26,062 nt of DNA, from the NCBI GenBank assembly GCA_035495315.1, contig DATJGF010000195.1, positions 1 through 26,062 of the forward strand, read 5' to 3'. The notes beneath the pieces were generated by a model that saw only the letters and a list, made by a program, of their open reading frames with translations, was not told where the DNA came from and ran no database searches. Origin of the DNA: DATJGF01 sp035495315 (lineage in GTDB: Bacteria; Verrucomicrobiota; Verrucomicrobiia; Limisphaerales; UBA8199). Made by a program: the position numbers and the translations under genes. Positions 7,601-14,696 of this stretch are shown here, in pieces. How positions within the stretch are numbered: position 1 is the first letter of the stretch; each line of letters opens with the position of its first letter.

Positions 7601-8102
7601 TTCTTCCGGCGATCATACCGCACGAATTTGGGACGCAGAAACCCAGGATTCTATCACGCCTCCGTTGCTGCATCCGTGGGCCTTAACTAACGTCATTTTT
7701 CTTCCCCACGATCGCGCTATAGCCACCACGGACCGATTTGGCGACTCCTTCATTTGGCCAATTCGGCTGGAAACCAGACCGCTAAACGATGTGAGGTCCT
7801 TAGCGCGCCTTCTGGCCAGTACTCACGAGATTTTGAATTTAACTTCAAACGACACGCCGCCTCGGGCAATCGAGCTCCTTTGGAACCGGCTTAGGGCGCG
7901 GTACCCCGACGATTTCTCCACCACAACCAATCAAATCATCGCCTGGCACCAACAACAGATTTTAGACAGTGAAAAAGACGAAAACTGGGCCGCGGCAGTT
8001 TTCCACTTGGAAAGGAAATTGTTGCTGCGGCCGGGGGACGAAGAAGTTAAAGATGACCTCAAGCGGGATCGCGGCTTGGCAGCCAAGGCTCGGCTGCACT
8101 AG
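4689..8102 (+). CDS. Membrane Ser/Thr protein kinase with WD40 double propeller
   Basis: The preferred ATG gives 1137 residues (the frame is open to 4551, but the extra 46 residues look non-native). The kinase domain covers about residues 33-295: Gly loop GQGSYGQV (40-47), K61 in AVKIV, E77, HRDIKPSN (171-178), DIG (190-192) in place of DFG, and PPEG in place of APE. A single membrane segment lies at about 311-330. Beyond it are about 15 WD40-like blades (roughly 390-1050), many with xFSPDG and xxVWD/xxIWD signatures, enough for two seven-bladed propellers. A helical tail with TPR-like character ends the protein. With the kinase inside, the propellers would lie outside the cytoplasmic membrane and could sense a ligand or bind a partner. 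The last four bases overlap the end of the opposing gene. The kinase looks active by motifs; its target is unknown, and the nearby ECF factor is an obvious candidate. Confidence 0.93.
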   Translation: MDVWPGGEEEQARPGRPPRDPSGGLVPPRLADHDMLRCIGQGSYGQVWLARNMMGVYRAVKIVYRKSFDNRKPFERELGGIRKFEPISRLHEGFIDVLHVGNNQAEQYFFYIMELADDELAGQEIDPEKYSPKTLASEIYRRGKVSLRECLDLGIAITEALTELHRHGLVHRDIKPSNIIFVNGRAKLGDIGLVAGLNEAHSYVGTEGFIPPEGPGTAQSDLYSLGKVLYEASTGRDRQDFPELPTHWGNSGEYGGLLELNEVILQACKPEPNRRYTSAAAMYADLLMVANGKSVRRLRLLEQRMANLKRIAGLSALILLATVLVGYQVYRGWRDARDSRQRQVSRTVSHGNRMVDAGNLLASLPDFAEALRLDEGDQKRERTHRLRFGSVLSQCPKLTQMWLSPGSVNTVEFSPDGRRLLFAVLHQQAEIHDVQTGDLYSRAFAVNRGLNTAAFSPDGQFIVTASDDGTATIWEAVRLDVRFVLTHSNIVETAQFSPNGDRVVTGCRDGTACIWNARTGQLEFCWQAHTNSVLFAAFSHEGSLIATASMDETARVWHASNGEPAGSPLRHPDRVNSVAFSPEDKQLATCCGDRIVRVWRISTGERIPPGMRHDDSVQMVKYSPDGRWLLTSVLDGTAHLWRADDFQPVVPQSLIGHGERVMSACFSPDGRLVVVGCADGSARVWDLAGAQVTPISRVRSFSGAAGRYVTISTNRFTLYDALSENPIFSSTVVDTSIEKAIICGSGKFIAFIKRRRTNANSVSQWVEVCNADTGRPLGSGIVFTNSIKGAALDHDGKCVAVWRQNLVQVWDAASGRPISKPLEHEESIDQVLFNKQGDRLAAVCGTNALVWDIQASRLLCSLPHPRPVVHCEFSPNGRLLVTCCSDPTLIPCFAQVWQVESGKPVGPQLWHRDGVLWASFSPDGQHVVTSGEDFVAIVWDFIHGSQAGQPINHGNQVSTAIFNSDGKWIATSSGDHTARIWDAETQDSITPPLLHPWALTNVIFLPHDRAIATTDRFGDSFIWPIRLETRPLNDVRSLARLLASTHEILNLTSNDTPPRAIELLWNRLRARYPDDFSTTTNQIIAWHQQQILDSEKDENWAAAVFHLERKLLLRPGDEEVKDDLKRDRGLAAKARLH

Positions 8103-8623
8103 CTCTTGAGTTCGGGCGTTTCGGGTTGCAGCACTGTTTCCGAACCACAAACCGGGCAGGTGGTCTTGGTCCATTCCTCTCCTTTGCGAAACGGAATCCG
8201 CGTGCCGCACGTTCCACAGAAGCAGAACTGCTTCGGCTTTGATTCTGCCAGTTTCAGCTGACCTGGCAAATGCAGCTTAGTTAACCTTCCACACCCTGGG
8301 CAACGGCCGAAGCTTTTCTCCTCGGAATAACCCTCAATGTAGAACAAAAACTCCTTTCCGCAGTGTTGACATGTGCAAGACGCCGTCGAGGATTTTTGCT
8401 TGGTCGCGGATTCCTCGCGCGGAGCGACCCGCTTCATGGCAGCAGGCATTGGCTGCACCCGCAGTTGTCCTAGGAGAGCCTGGATTTCGGAGGCACTTCG
8501 CAACAACTGGCGGAGCCTGGCCTCGATCAGGAACCCAAGCCTCAGGGCGAGCATTGCCAGCAGCAGCAAAGCCGCCAAGCTGGCGCAAACAATCCAAAAC
8601 ATGACAGGGCCGCTGGTCTCCAC
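8099..8623 (-). CDS. Membrane-anchored protein with two zinc-ribbon motifs
   Basis: The 174-residue protein has one N-terminal membrane segment (about residues 8-30), a short helical linker, and two zinc ribbons built from CxxC pairs: CTCQHCG with CPGCG (C85/C88 and C108/C111), and CGTCG with CPVCG (C136/C139 and C156/C159). The start shown is GTG at 8623; an ATG at 8602 would begin right at the membrane segment. The stop codon shares the palindrome CTAG with the stop of the opposing kinase gene. No specific family is recognised; the ribbons are likely structural or used for protein or nucleic-acid contacts in the cytoplasm. Confidence 0.75.
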   Translation of the reverse strand: METSGPVMFWIVCASLAALLLLAMLALRLGFLIEARLRQLLRSASEIQALLGQLRVQPMPAAMKRVAPREESATKQKSSTASCTCQHCGKEFLFYIEGYSEEKSFGRCPGCGRLTKLHLPGQLKLAESKPKQFCFCGTCGTRIPFRKGEEWTKTTCPVCGSETVLQPETPELKS

Positions 8624-8729
8624 TTTTATGCTTTAACTGTTTATCAACATAGACCGGGGTGCAAGTCAAGCTTCTACGCTCCGAACTCGGGCACCGGGCG
8701 CATCTCAATTTTTGTTCACCTGTTCGTCG

Positions 8730-8893
8730 GCTCTTATTAACACCTTGCTTCAGTTTCAGTGGGCTGAACCGCTGAATGAAGCGGTTCCGATTACTTTCGC
8801 AGCCCGCCCCCCAGCTGAAAGCTGGGGGGTTAATGGGAGCAGATACAACGGCAACTGAATGGATAGGGGTTGAAGCGGCGTGTTAATGAGAGC
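8730..8893. repeat. MITE-like palindromic element A
   Basis: The 415-bp gap 8624-9038 contains a structured element. Its ends are inverted copies of GTGTTAATRAGAGC (8730-8743 reverse; 8880-8893 forward; 13 of 14 match). Inside lie hairpin 1 (GAACCGCT/AGCGGTTC, 8767-8774 with 8781-8788 approximately), a spacer of about 20 nt, and hairpin 2 (CCCCCCAGCT-GAA-AGCTGGGGGG, 8807-8829), followed at once by TTAATGGGAGC. A similar order (hairpin, spacer of about 20 nt, hairpin, TTAATGAGA) occurs in element B at 18531-18683. No ORF lies inside. It could be a non-autonomous mobile repeat or a structured RNA. Confidence 0.55.
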
Positions 8894-9038
8894 ACCAGAA
8901 TCAATCATTTAGGGCTCGGTCAGGTTCTCAAAAATTGAGATGCGCCGTCGGGCACCACTCTGGAAGCCCGGTAGTTGTTGCCGGGGAATTGCAAAAACTC
9001 GGCCCTGAGTTGCTGGCCGGAAAACCGATTACTCGGAC

Positions 9039-10571
9039 TTAAAATAACTGCACGACCCCCAAACGGTACTGTTTACTCTTATGATACTTGTAAGTCGCCG
9101 AAAAAAACCGTCGTTGCCCCGCGCCCATTTCCTTAAACCCATATTGGTTTTGCCATTGGCGCAATACCCAAGGCAGGTCTTCGTCCCGGGTCGCGTCCCA
9201 TACCAGGAAACAATGCTTTTCATCTGTCTTCATCAAGCGCGTCAACTCGGGGGGAATCACCAGCACATCGGGTAGTCCAAGGCGTAAATTTCCTGCCAAC
9301 AACCGCGTATTACAGATCACCAACGCTCCCGCAGGGACCAGTGGATGGATTTGGGCTGCCAGTTGCGCATAGGGGCGGGTAAGCGGTTCCTCCCGGTGTA
9401 GGCGCTCGGCGGCCAGAAGTCTTCCCGGCATAATAATCAGCACAGCCGTCATGATCGTCAGGCTGAGCGCCGTCATAAAAGCCAGCCGTCTTTGTGTGAG
9501 CCGGTTTTGAACAAAAACAGCGGCTGCCGCCGGGAGGGCAATTAGGATGGGTTCAAACCAGCGGTCCTTGAAACCTGTGGCCCGTGCAAAGACAACGACG
9601 GCCACTAGTATCCCGCCGATGATCAGCCAGGAGCGAAAAAGCATACTTAAGTAACTCAAACTGTCATCAGGAGGCGTTGTTTTTTGCGCCGGTGCTTTCC
9701 AGAAGAGCAGGAGATAAATCAAAATCAAGGGCACGCAGAAGTTGATAATTGCACTGCAAAGATTCTTGAGCCCCAGCGCGGTAACTTTAAACCAACCGAC
9801 CGATTGATTGATGTGAAATTTAGATGAAGTCAGCAGCGCCAGGTCCTTGTGCTCCAGCATCCAGAGCGCGTTGGGCAGGAAGACGATGAGGCAAAGCGCC
9901 AATGCCAGCAGCATTCTTTTATCAAGAATCATTGGGCGCAAGTGGCGAAGAGAAATTGCTCCCAGGGCGATCCCTACCAGCCAGAGGGCGTAGTTAAACT
10001 TTGTGATCAGCCCGGCGCCTGCGCACAGACCCAACAGCACGTACCATCCAGTCTGGCGCCCTTTATGAACTCGTAAAAAGCAGTACAGGGTCGCCAAAGA
10101 CAAACACGACGCCAGAATGGAATGCGTCAGGTCTCGCTGGGATTCCCAGGCTACTTCAGGCAGATACAGCAGCGATAGGGTTGCTGCGATTGCCACGCAG
10201 GTGCTGCGCTGCATCAACCGAACCGTGACATAGGTCAGGCAGTAAATGCTCAGCAATAAGAGGTTTTTTAGCAGCGATAGACCTAGAACGGATTGGCCGA
10301 AAACGCTGAAAAAAACCATCTGCAGCCACGTGTAGAGCGGTGGATCGGATCCGTACCCAAAGCTGAAGCGTTGGCAGCACACCACCTGCTCAGATTCGTC
10401 CAGGTCCACGCTCGTCGACATGGTTACTCGGACAAGGACCTGTAATCCAAAGTACGCCGCCAAAAGCAGAAAGAGGATTCGCGGATTCCAAAGAATCCGC
10501 ACCCTTGATGTCCCCTTCGCCTCAGGGGCTTCAAACAATTCCTTTGATTGCGTTTGACTGGGGTTTTGCAC
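9039..10571 (-). CDS. GT39-type membrane glycosyltransferase
   Basis: The 510-residue protein, starting at GTG 10571, has about ten predicted membrane segments and belongs by appearance to the GT-C, dolichyl/undecaprenyl-phosphate-sugar-dependent transferases (GT39/GT83, ArnT-like). The catalytic acidic pair follows the first membrane helix (VDLDESEQ, D58/E59), and the next loop carries GYGSDPPLYTWLQ, a typical signature for this group. A soluble C-terminal domain (about 400-510) follows the last helix. It would transfer a sugar from a polyprenyl-phosphate donor to a lipid, protein or glycan at the outer face of the inner membrane. The 3' end is very close to element A, and a GCGCCAG-type repeat lies upstream. 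Confidence 0.88.
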   Translation of the reverse strand: MQNPSQTQSKELFEAPEAKGTSRVRILWNPRILFLLLAAYFGLQVLVRVTMSTSVDLDESEQVVCCQRFSFGYGSDPPLYTWLQMVFFSVFGQSVLGLSLLKNLLLLSIYCLTYVTVRLMQRSTCVAIAATLSLLYLPEVAWESQRDLTHSILASCLSLATLYCFLRVHKGRQTGWYVLLGLCAGAGLITKFNYALWLVGIALGAISLRHLRPMILDKRMLLALALCLIVFLPNALWMLEHKDLALLTSSKFHINQSVGWFKVTALGLKNLCSAIINFCVPLILIYLLLFWKAPAQKTTPPDDSLSYLSMLFRSWLIIGGILVAVVVFARATGFKDRWFEPILIALPAAAAVFVQNRLTQRRLAFMTALSLTIMTAVLIIMPGRLLAAERLHREEPLTRPYAQLAAQIHPLVPAGALVICNTRLLAGNLRLGLPDVLVIPPELTRLMKTDEKHCFLVWDATRDEDLPWVLRQWQNQYGFKEMGAGQRRFFSATYKYHKSKQYRLGVVQLF

Positions 10572-10643
10572 GGCCCGATTGATTTTCCGGCAAAGTGAAT
10601 CCGCAAAGCGTCACAATGTCAAAAAGTCTCGGCTTCCGTCAGG

Positions 10644-10676
10644 TTTTGGAGTGCGCCAGTTCTCTGGCGTTTTGGG
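10644..10676. repeat. Short palindromic repeat, GCGCCAG family, copy 1
   Basis: TTTTGGAGTGCGCCAGTTCTCTGGCG followed by TTTTGGG. The core GCGCCAG/CTGGCG can fold as a small hairpin. A closely matching copy lies at 24275-24308. The position, between the starts and ends of genes, and the match over about 30 bases indicate a dispersed REP-like repeat family. Confidence 0.6.
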
Positions 10677-10708
10677 GTCGCAACGTCAGAAGCTTCGGCC
10701 GCTGGTTT

Positions 10709-11362
10709 CTATTTGCGCCAGAATCGCCACCAGCTCCTCGATGTGCGATTCTCCTCGGGCGAAGCTTCGGTATTCAAATTCTTGAATGGCGACGGCGGCC
10801 ATTTGGCGCGCACGTGGCCGATTAATGGGCAGGCATGGTCGTTAAGGTTGGCTTTGTCGGCCGCAATCTCGGCCAGGCAAAAACTGCAAAGTCTCGCCGT
10901 GTCGGCTGGATTCAAAAACAGACCCAGCGCGCAGCATTCGTTCAAGTCCAACAGCGGCTCACCGATCACGTCCCAAATATCACTCAGGCAGTCTATTACT
11001 GCGGCTCGCCAGCGCAAAACGTGCGTCGCCAGGTCCGAGCTGCCCTGTTGGGCCTGCTCCAGCGCTGCAATCGGAAAGGGAGCAATATTGTAGGGGCACT
11101 GCACCGCAAAATCATTCATTCCTTGATCCCAGCTGGTGCTCAGAAAGCATTCCAAGGCCCTTTTGGCTCGCTCCGATAACCCCGGCAGTTCCCGCCCGGT
11201 CGTGTCAGTAGATGCTTTCAGAAACTCCAGGACTTTTTTCCGCCACACCTGAATTTGGTTAAGATAAGCCGATACAACCTCACGCGATGGTGCAGAACCT
11301 CCCGAAAGCTCCAAGCGAAATGGTGGTTTCGGAAAGCACATGGATTCTGGCAAGGTGTCCAT
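10709..11362 (-). CDS. Uncharacterised protein
   Basis: The 217-residue ORF starts at ATG 11362 (a TTG one codon upstream is also possible). It has no signal peptide and no clear membrane segment. Visible features are a helical middle with several cysteines (ECCALGLF, CSFCLAEIAAD, HACPLIGH) and a Trp-rich basic end (SWWRFWRK). The CSFC and HACP residues might bind a metal, but spacing does not match a zinc finger I recognise. It may be co-transcribed with the glycosyltransferase gene, whose start lies 137 bp beyond the end of this gene. Function unknown. Confidence 0.6.
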   Translation of the reverse strand: MDTLPESMCFPKPPFRLELSGGSAPSREVVSAYLNQIQVWRKKVLEFLKASTDTTGRELPGLSERAKRALECFLSTSWDQGMNDFAVQCPYNIAPFPIAALEQAQQGSSDLATHVLRWRAAVIDCLSDIWDVIGEPLLDLNECCALGLFLNPADTARLCSFCLAEIAADKANLNDHACPLIGHVRAKWPPSPFKNLNTEASPEENRTSRSWWRFWRK

Positions 11363-11549
11363 CAAGTCAAAGGCGCTTCAGTTATTTCTTTTCGCAGCCA
11401 AATCAAATGGTGTCAAAAGGGATGCCGCGAATCTAGGCCGTGCGAATTGCGCTGTCGATTTATTCTTGAGCCGCCAGGCGGGTTTGCGGTGCCAGCCAAA
11501 CAGACCATTTGATCCAAAGCTGCAGATTCTGCTTACAGAAATGCTTCGC

Positions 11550-11578
11550 TTGGCAAACACTTCTTATCTTCCTAAATT
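11550..11578 (+). promoter_or_regulatory. Possible promoter for the beta-helix gene
   Basis: TTGGCA (11550-11555), a 17-bp spacer and TAAATT (11573-11578) resemble a sigma-70 promoter. The ATG at 11588 is only 9 bases beyond the -10 box, so the transcript would be nearly leaderless, consistent with the lack of a Shine-Dalgarno site. Confidence 0.3.
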
Positions 11579-11587
11579 CGCGGTGAT

Positions 11588-12739
11588 ATGAGCATGAACA
11601 AACGCGAATTCCTGGCGGGAACGACGTTCCTGGGCATGGCTGGTCTAGTGGGATCAACTTCGGTCGGTGCTGCCGAGCAGGGAGGCGCCCGCACTAATTC
11701 CGTTTTCAACGTGCTGGAGTTCGGTGCGAAAGGGGATGGTAAAACAGCAGATGCGGAGGCGATCCAAAAAGCACTCGATGCGGCAGGCGCTGTCAGTGGC
11801 ACGGTTTTCTTCCCTGCGGGACGCTACCGATGCCATGACTTAAAAGTTCATCCGCACACGACGCTACTTGCGGAACCTCAATGGGGATACCGTGGCGACG
11901 CCGGGGCGATGCTGGTGCTGGACTCTGACGATGCGGATTGTCTGCTCAACATTACCGGCGCGTTTGGCGTCCACCTCCGCGGATTATTTCTGCAGGGGCG
12001 GCCAGAGGCAACGAAGGGGATTGACGGGGTGTTCTTGAATAATGCCGAGAAGTACAGTCCGAAGGAGGATGCGATCGTGATCGAAGACTGCAAGATCGAA
12101 AGGTTTTCCGGGCACGGTGTGCATCTGTTGCGCGTGTGGCTTTTCATTCTGCGCCGGAATATTCTGCAGGCAAACAAAGGTTGTGGGGTCCAAATTACCG
12201 GCTGGGACGGTTTCGTATCGGACAACCAGTTCTCGGGGAACGGGAGCCACGGTTTCGCCTGTGATTCGGTCGGTGCGACGGTGATGTTCACCGCAAACCG
12301 TGTGGAATGGAACAAAGGTTACGGCCTGTATCTTTATGCAGGCGATGCATGGAACGTGACCGGGAACTGTTTCGACCGGAATTGGGGAGCTGGGTTATGT
12401 GCCCTGAAGATGCGCACAACTACGATCACCGGGAACATTTTTCGGCGTTGTGGCAAAGATAGCAGGCTGCTGCCGGAAGGTGAGCAGTCGTGTCAGGTGC
12501 GATTGGAGGAGTGCAGCGGCCTGACATTTGTTTCAAACGTATGTGCGGCCGGCCGGGACGATGGCGGCAAGGGTGAGTACACGCCGCAGTTTGGATTCGT
12601 CTTGCGGAAACTGAGCCACACCGTGATCTCATCGAATACCCTCTTCAGAGGATACATGAAGGAAATGGCGTTTGGCCTGGGCGAACACGGGACAGATTAC
12701 ATGTTCGTAAATAATGTGGGGTCGCCTATGAGCGTTTGA
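11588..12739 (+). CDS. Secreted right-handed beta-helix (pectate-lyase-like) protein
   Basis: The 383-residue protein begins with a Tat-like signal: MNKREFLAG followed by a hydrophobic stretch and a probable cleavage after VGAA (the twin arginine is a Lys-Arg variant). The mature start NVLEFGAKGDGKTADAEAIQ is the hallmark of the Pectate_lyase_3 family, followed by the FFPAGRYR strand and repeated coils typical of right-handed parallel beta-helices (NNAEKY, GHGVHLL, NKGCGVQITGW, NKGYGLYLYAGDAWNVTGN). Such proteins bind or cleave polysaccharides; the substrate cannot be read from sequence. ATG 11588 is used, with ATG 11594 equally possible. It faces the threonine aldolase gene with 20 bp between the stops. 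Confidence 0.85.
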   Translation: MSMNKREFLAGTTFLGMAGLVGSTSVGAAEQGGARTNSVFNVLEFGAKGDGKTADAEAIQKALDAAGAVSGTVFFPAGRYRCHDLKVHPHTTLLAEPQWGYRGDAGAMLVLDSDDADCLLNITGAFGVHLRGLFLQGRPEATKGIDGVFLNNAEKYSPKEDAIVIEDCKIERFSGHGVHLLRVWLFILRRNILQANKGCGVQITGWDGFVSDNQFSGNGSHGFACDSVGATVMFTANRVEWNKGYGLYLYAGDAWNVTGNCFDRNWGAGLCALKMRTTTITGNIFRRCGKDSRLLPEGEQSCQVRLEECSGLTFVSNVCAAGRDDGGKGEYTPQFGFVLRKLSHTVISSNTLFRGYMKEMAFGLGEHGTDYMFVNNVGSPMSV

Positions 12740-12759
12740 GGCACTTCGCACTTGTAGCG

Positions 12760-13797
12760 TTATTTCAGCGAATCAGAAATAATCGCCAGCGCGTGGTCGA
12801 TGTCTTCAGTGGTTACCATGAGGTTGGTCACTGCCCGGATCGTATCTCGCGCAACGGGTAAAACCATTACGCCACGGGCTTTGAACAACTCGACCAACTG
12901 GTCTGCTGGCATGGTCTGCACGCGAAAACGCACAATATTTGTTTCGGCCTGAGACGGATCGGCTTCCAAGCCTTTGATGTTGGCCAGCCCTGCAGCCAGT
13001 CGCTTTGCGTTCGCGTGATCTTCGGCGAGGCGGGCACGGTGATTGCCCAACGCATAGAGGGCTCCTGCAGCTATCACTCCAGCCTGGCGCATCCCTCCTC
13101 CGATCATCTTTCGAAAACGCCTCGCCCGCTCGATTAATCCTTTTGAACCGACCAAGGCTGATCCGATGGGAGCCCCGAGACCTTTTGAGAAACAGACACT
13201 CACCGAGTCGAAAGGGGCTGCATACTCCCGCTCGGCGATGCCCGTCGCCACCGAAGCATTCCACAAACGAGCGCCGTCCAGGTGCAACTGCAGACCGTGC
13301 TTTCGGGCGGTTGCCGTTACCTCGCGGATTTGCTCCAGCGACCAGATCTTGCCGCCGCCACGATTGTGAGTGTTCTCGATACAGACCAGTCGTGTGCGCG
13401 GAAAATGCGGGTCCAATGGACGTAACGCGGCCTCCAGGTCAGTTCCGGTGAAGATGCCACGCTGGCCTTCGAGGCAGCGGCACATCACCCCGCTAAAGGC
13501 GGCCGGACCGCCCCCTTCGTAGTAATAAACGTGGGCATTGGCCTCGACGAGGATTTCGTCGCCGGGTTCGGTTTGGCTCCGAAGTGCTAACTGGTTCGCC
13601 ATCGTACCCGAAGCAGTGAATAAAGCAGCTTCTTTACCTAACAACGTGGCGGTTTCGGTTTCGAGTTCTTTAACAGTTGGGTCATCTCCAAACACATCGT
13701 CGCCAACCTCCGCTTTTGCCATTGCCTCGCGCATGGCGGGCGTGGGTTTAGTGATGGTGTCGCTGCGCAAATCGATCGGTCGCAAGCTCTTGTCCAT
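12760..13797 (-). CDS. ltaE: Low-specificity L-threonine aldolase
   Basis: The 345-residue cytoplasmic enzyme is full length for the family and cleaves L-threonine or allo-threonine to glycine and acetaldehyde using PLP. Conserved parts are IDLRSDTITKPTPAM at the start, GDDVFGDDP (32-40), ASGTMANQ (62-69), the PLP-stacking His in AHVYYYE (H89), ENTHN (141-145), LHLDGARLWN with D174, and the PLP lysine K205 in CFSKGLGAPIGS. The ATG start gives the standard N-terminus. The neighbours give no pathway link. This is one of the most secure calls in the window. Confidence 0.95.
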   Translation of the reverse strand: MDKSLRPIDLRSDTITKPTPAMREAMAKAEVGDDVFGDDPTVKELETETATLLGKEAALFTASGTMANQLALRSQTEPGDEILVEANAHVYYYEGGGPAAFSGVMCRCLEGQRGIFTGTDLEAALRPLDPHFPRTRLVCIENTHNRGGGKIWSLEQIREVTATARKHGLQLHLDGARLWNASVATGIAEREYAAPFDSVSVCFSKGLGAPIGSALVGSKGLIERARRFRKMIGGGMRQAGVIAAGALYALGNHRARLAEDHANAKRLAAGLANIKGLEADPSQAETNIVRFRVQTMPADQLVELFKARGVMVLPVARDTIRAVTNLMVTTEDIDHALAIISDSLK

Positions 13798-14009
13798 CCT
13801 GCGATCATGCGCTAATCGAGCGACAACGGAAACTTCAAACTACACTCGGTAGAGGCCGATCGCCTTGCGGCCCGAGTTGATGTTGTCGGCCAGCCAGTAA
13901 AGCCCCACAATAAGGGACATGAAACCATCTGTTGGGCTGACGGCGCTATTCCATCTTCAACCGCAATGGAACTAGCCAATCGTTCGGTTCTGCATAACAA
14001 AACACTGGC

Positions 14010-14607
14010 TTGAACCGGTTAATAACACAACTTGCTCGATCATTCGCTTTCCTCGCTACAGCCTGGCTTGCGACGGCGGCGAGCATGAGTCAACGATACG
14101 TCAAAGCGCTTCTGTTCCCGAGCGCTTCAAGTTGGTTCCGTTGCCGGGCCATCCGGAATTTGTGTTTACGATGTACGGTGCACCCGGCGAACTGGAACCG
14201 CTCACACAATTGGTCCGGATGATGCAAGAGCAGAAACTTGGCAATGGGCTTGACCCGGGCCCAACTCTGTCACCGGCCGTTCCACTGTCATCTCGGATTC
14301 GCGCCTCCAAAAGATTGTGGACGAATTTCTCCCTCTCGAAGTCCAGGGAGATCCGATTCAGTATCAGATCAATCGCACAAGCAACGGATGGGTTATCGAA
14401 CTCATCAACAATGCCGGTGTGGTCAAGAAGCCTGCTCAGCCGCCCAAACTCGATCCAACGGCAATCGCCCGGGTGGTGCTTCGTCCACGCATCCACGCTG
14501 ACTTAGCCCGAGAGTGGAAGACCGGCCGTTCCTATTCCCGACCCGATGAGGTTCGACTGGAAGTGGGGCCAGGCCAGAATCTGTTGGTCGAATTTAAATG
14601 CCCATAA
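14010..14607 (+). pseudogene. Frameshifted remnant of a secreted protein
   Basis: Three pieces in three frames read like one protein. From TTG 14010 a signal-peptide-like start (MNRLITQLARSFAFLATAW) runs to about 14095. A second frame gives VPERFKLVPLPGHPEFVF and continues through GELEPLTQLVRMMQEQKLGN to about 14262. A third gives VISDSRLQKIVDEFLPLEVQ, then YQINRTSNGWVIELINNAGV, and ends at TAA 14605-14607. The last part looks like the C-terminal beta-domain of a larger secreted protein, possibly carbohydrate-active. At least two frame changes are needed (near 14100 and 14260), and internal sequence may also be lost. Family not identified. Sequencing error could mimic one shift but two are less likely. 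Confidence 0.5.
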
Positions 14608-14615
14608 TGAATAAG

Positions 14616-14640
14616 GGCACCGGTGATCACTAAAGGTGCC
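14616..14640. terminator. Weak possible terminator hairpin
   Basis: GGCACC (14616-14621) and GGTGCC (14635-14640) pair across a 13-nt loop just after the pseudogene stop. The stem is short and the following sequence has no T-run, so this is only a weak candidate. Confidence 0.2.
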
Positions 14641-14696
14641 TCAATTTCGTTGACCTGGAAAGACAGGCTAAGATCTTCATCCGCTCGGCCCTTACG

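Noticed and set aside
8807..8829. Hairpin CCCCCCAGCT/AGCTGGGGGG considered as a terminator of the glycosyltransferase gene
   Set aside because: No T-run follows on either strand and its setting repeats the pattern of element B, so a repeat element explains it better.
13840..13920. 26-codon reverse ORF beginning MSLIVGLYWLADNINSGRKA
   Set aside because: It reads like a protein fragment, but is very short, has no clear ribosome-binding site or homologue I recognise, and could be a gene remnant or chance.
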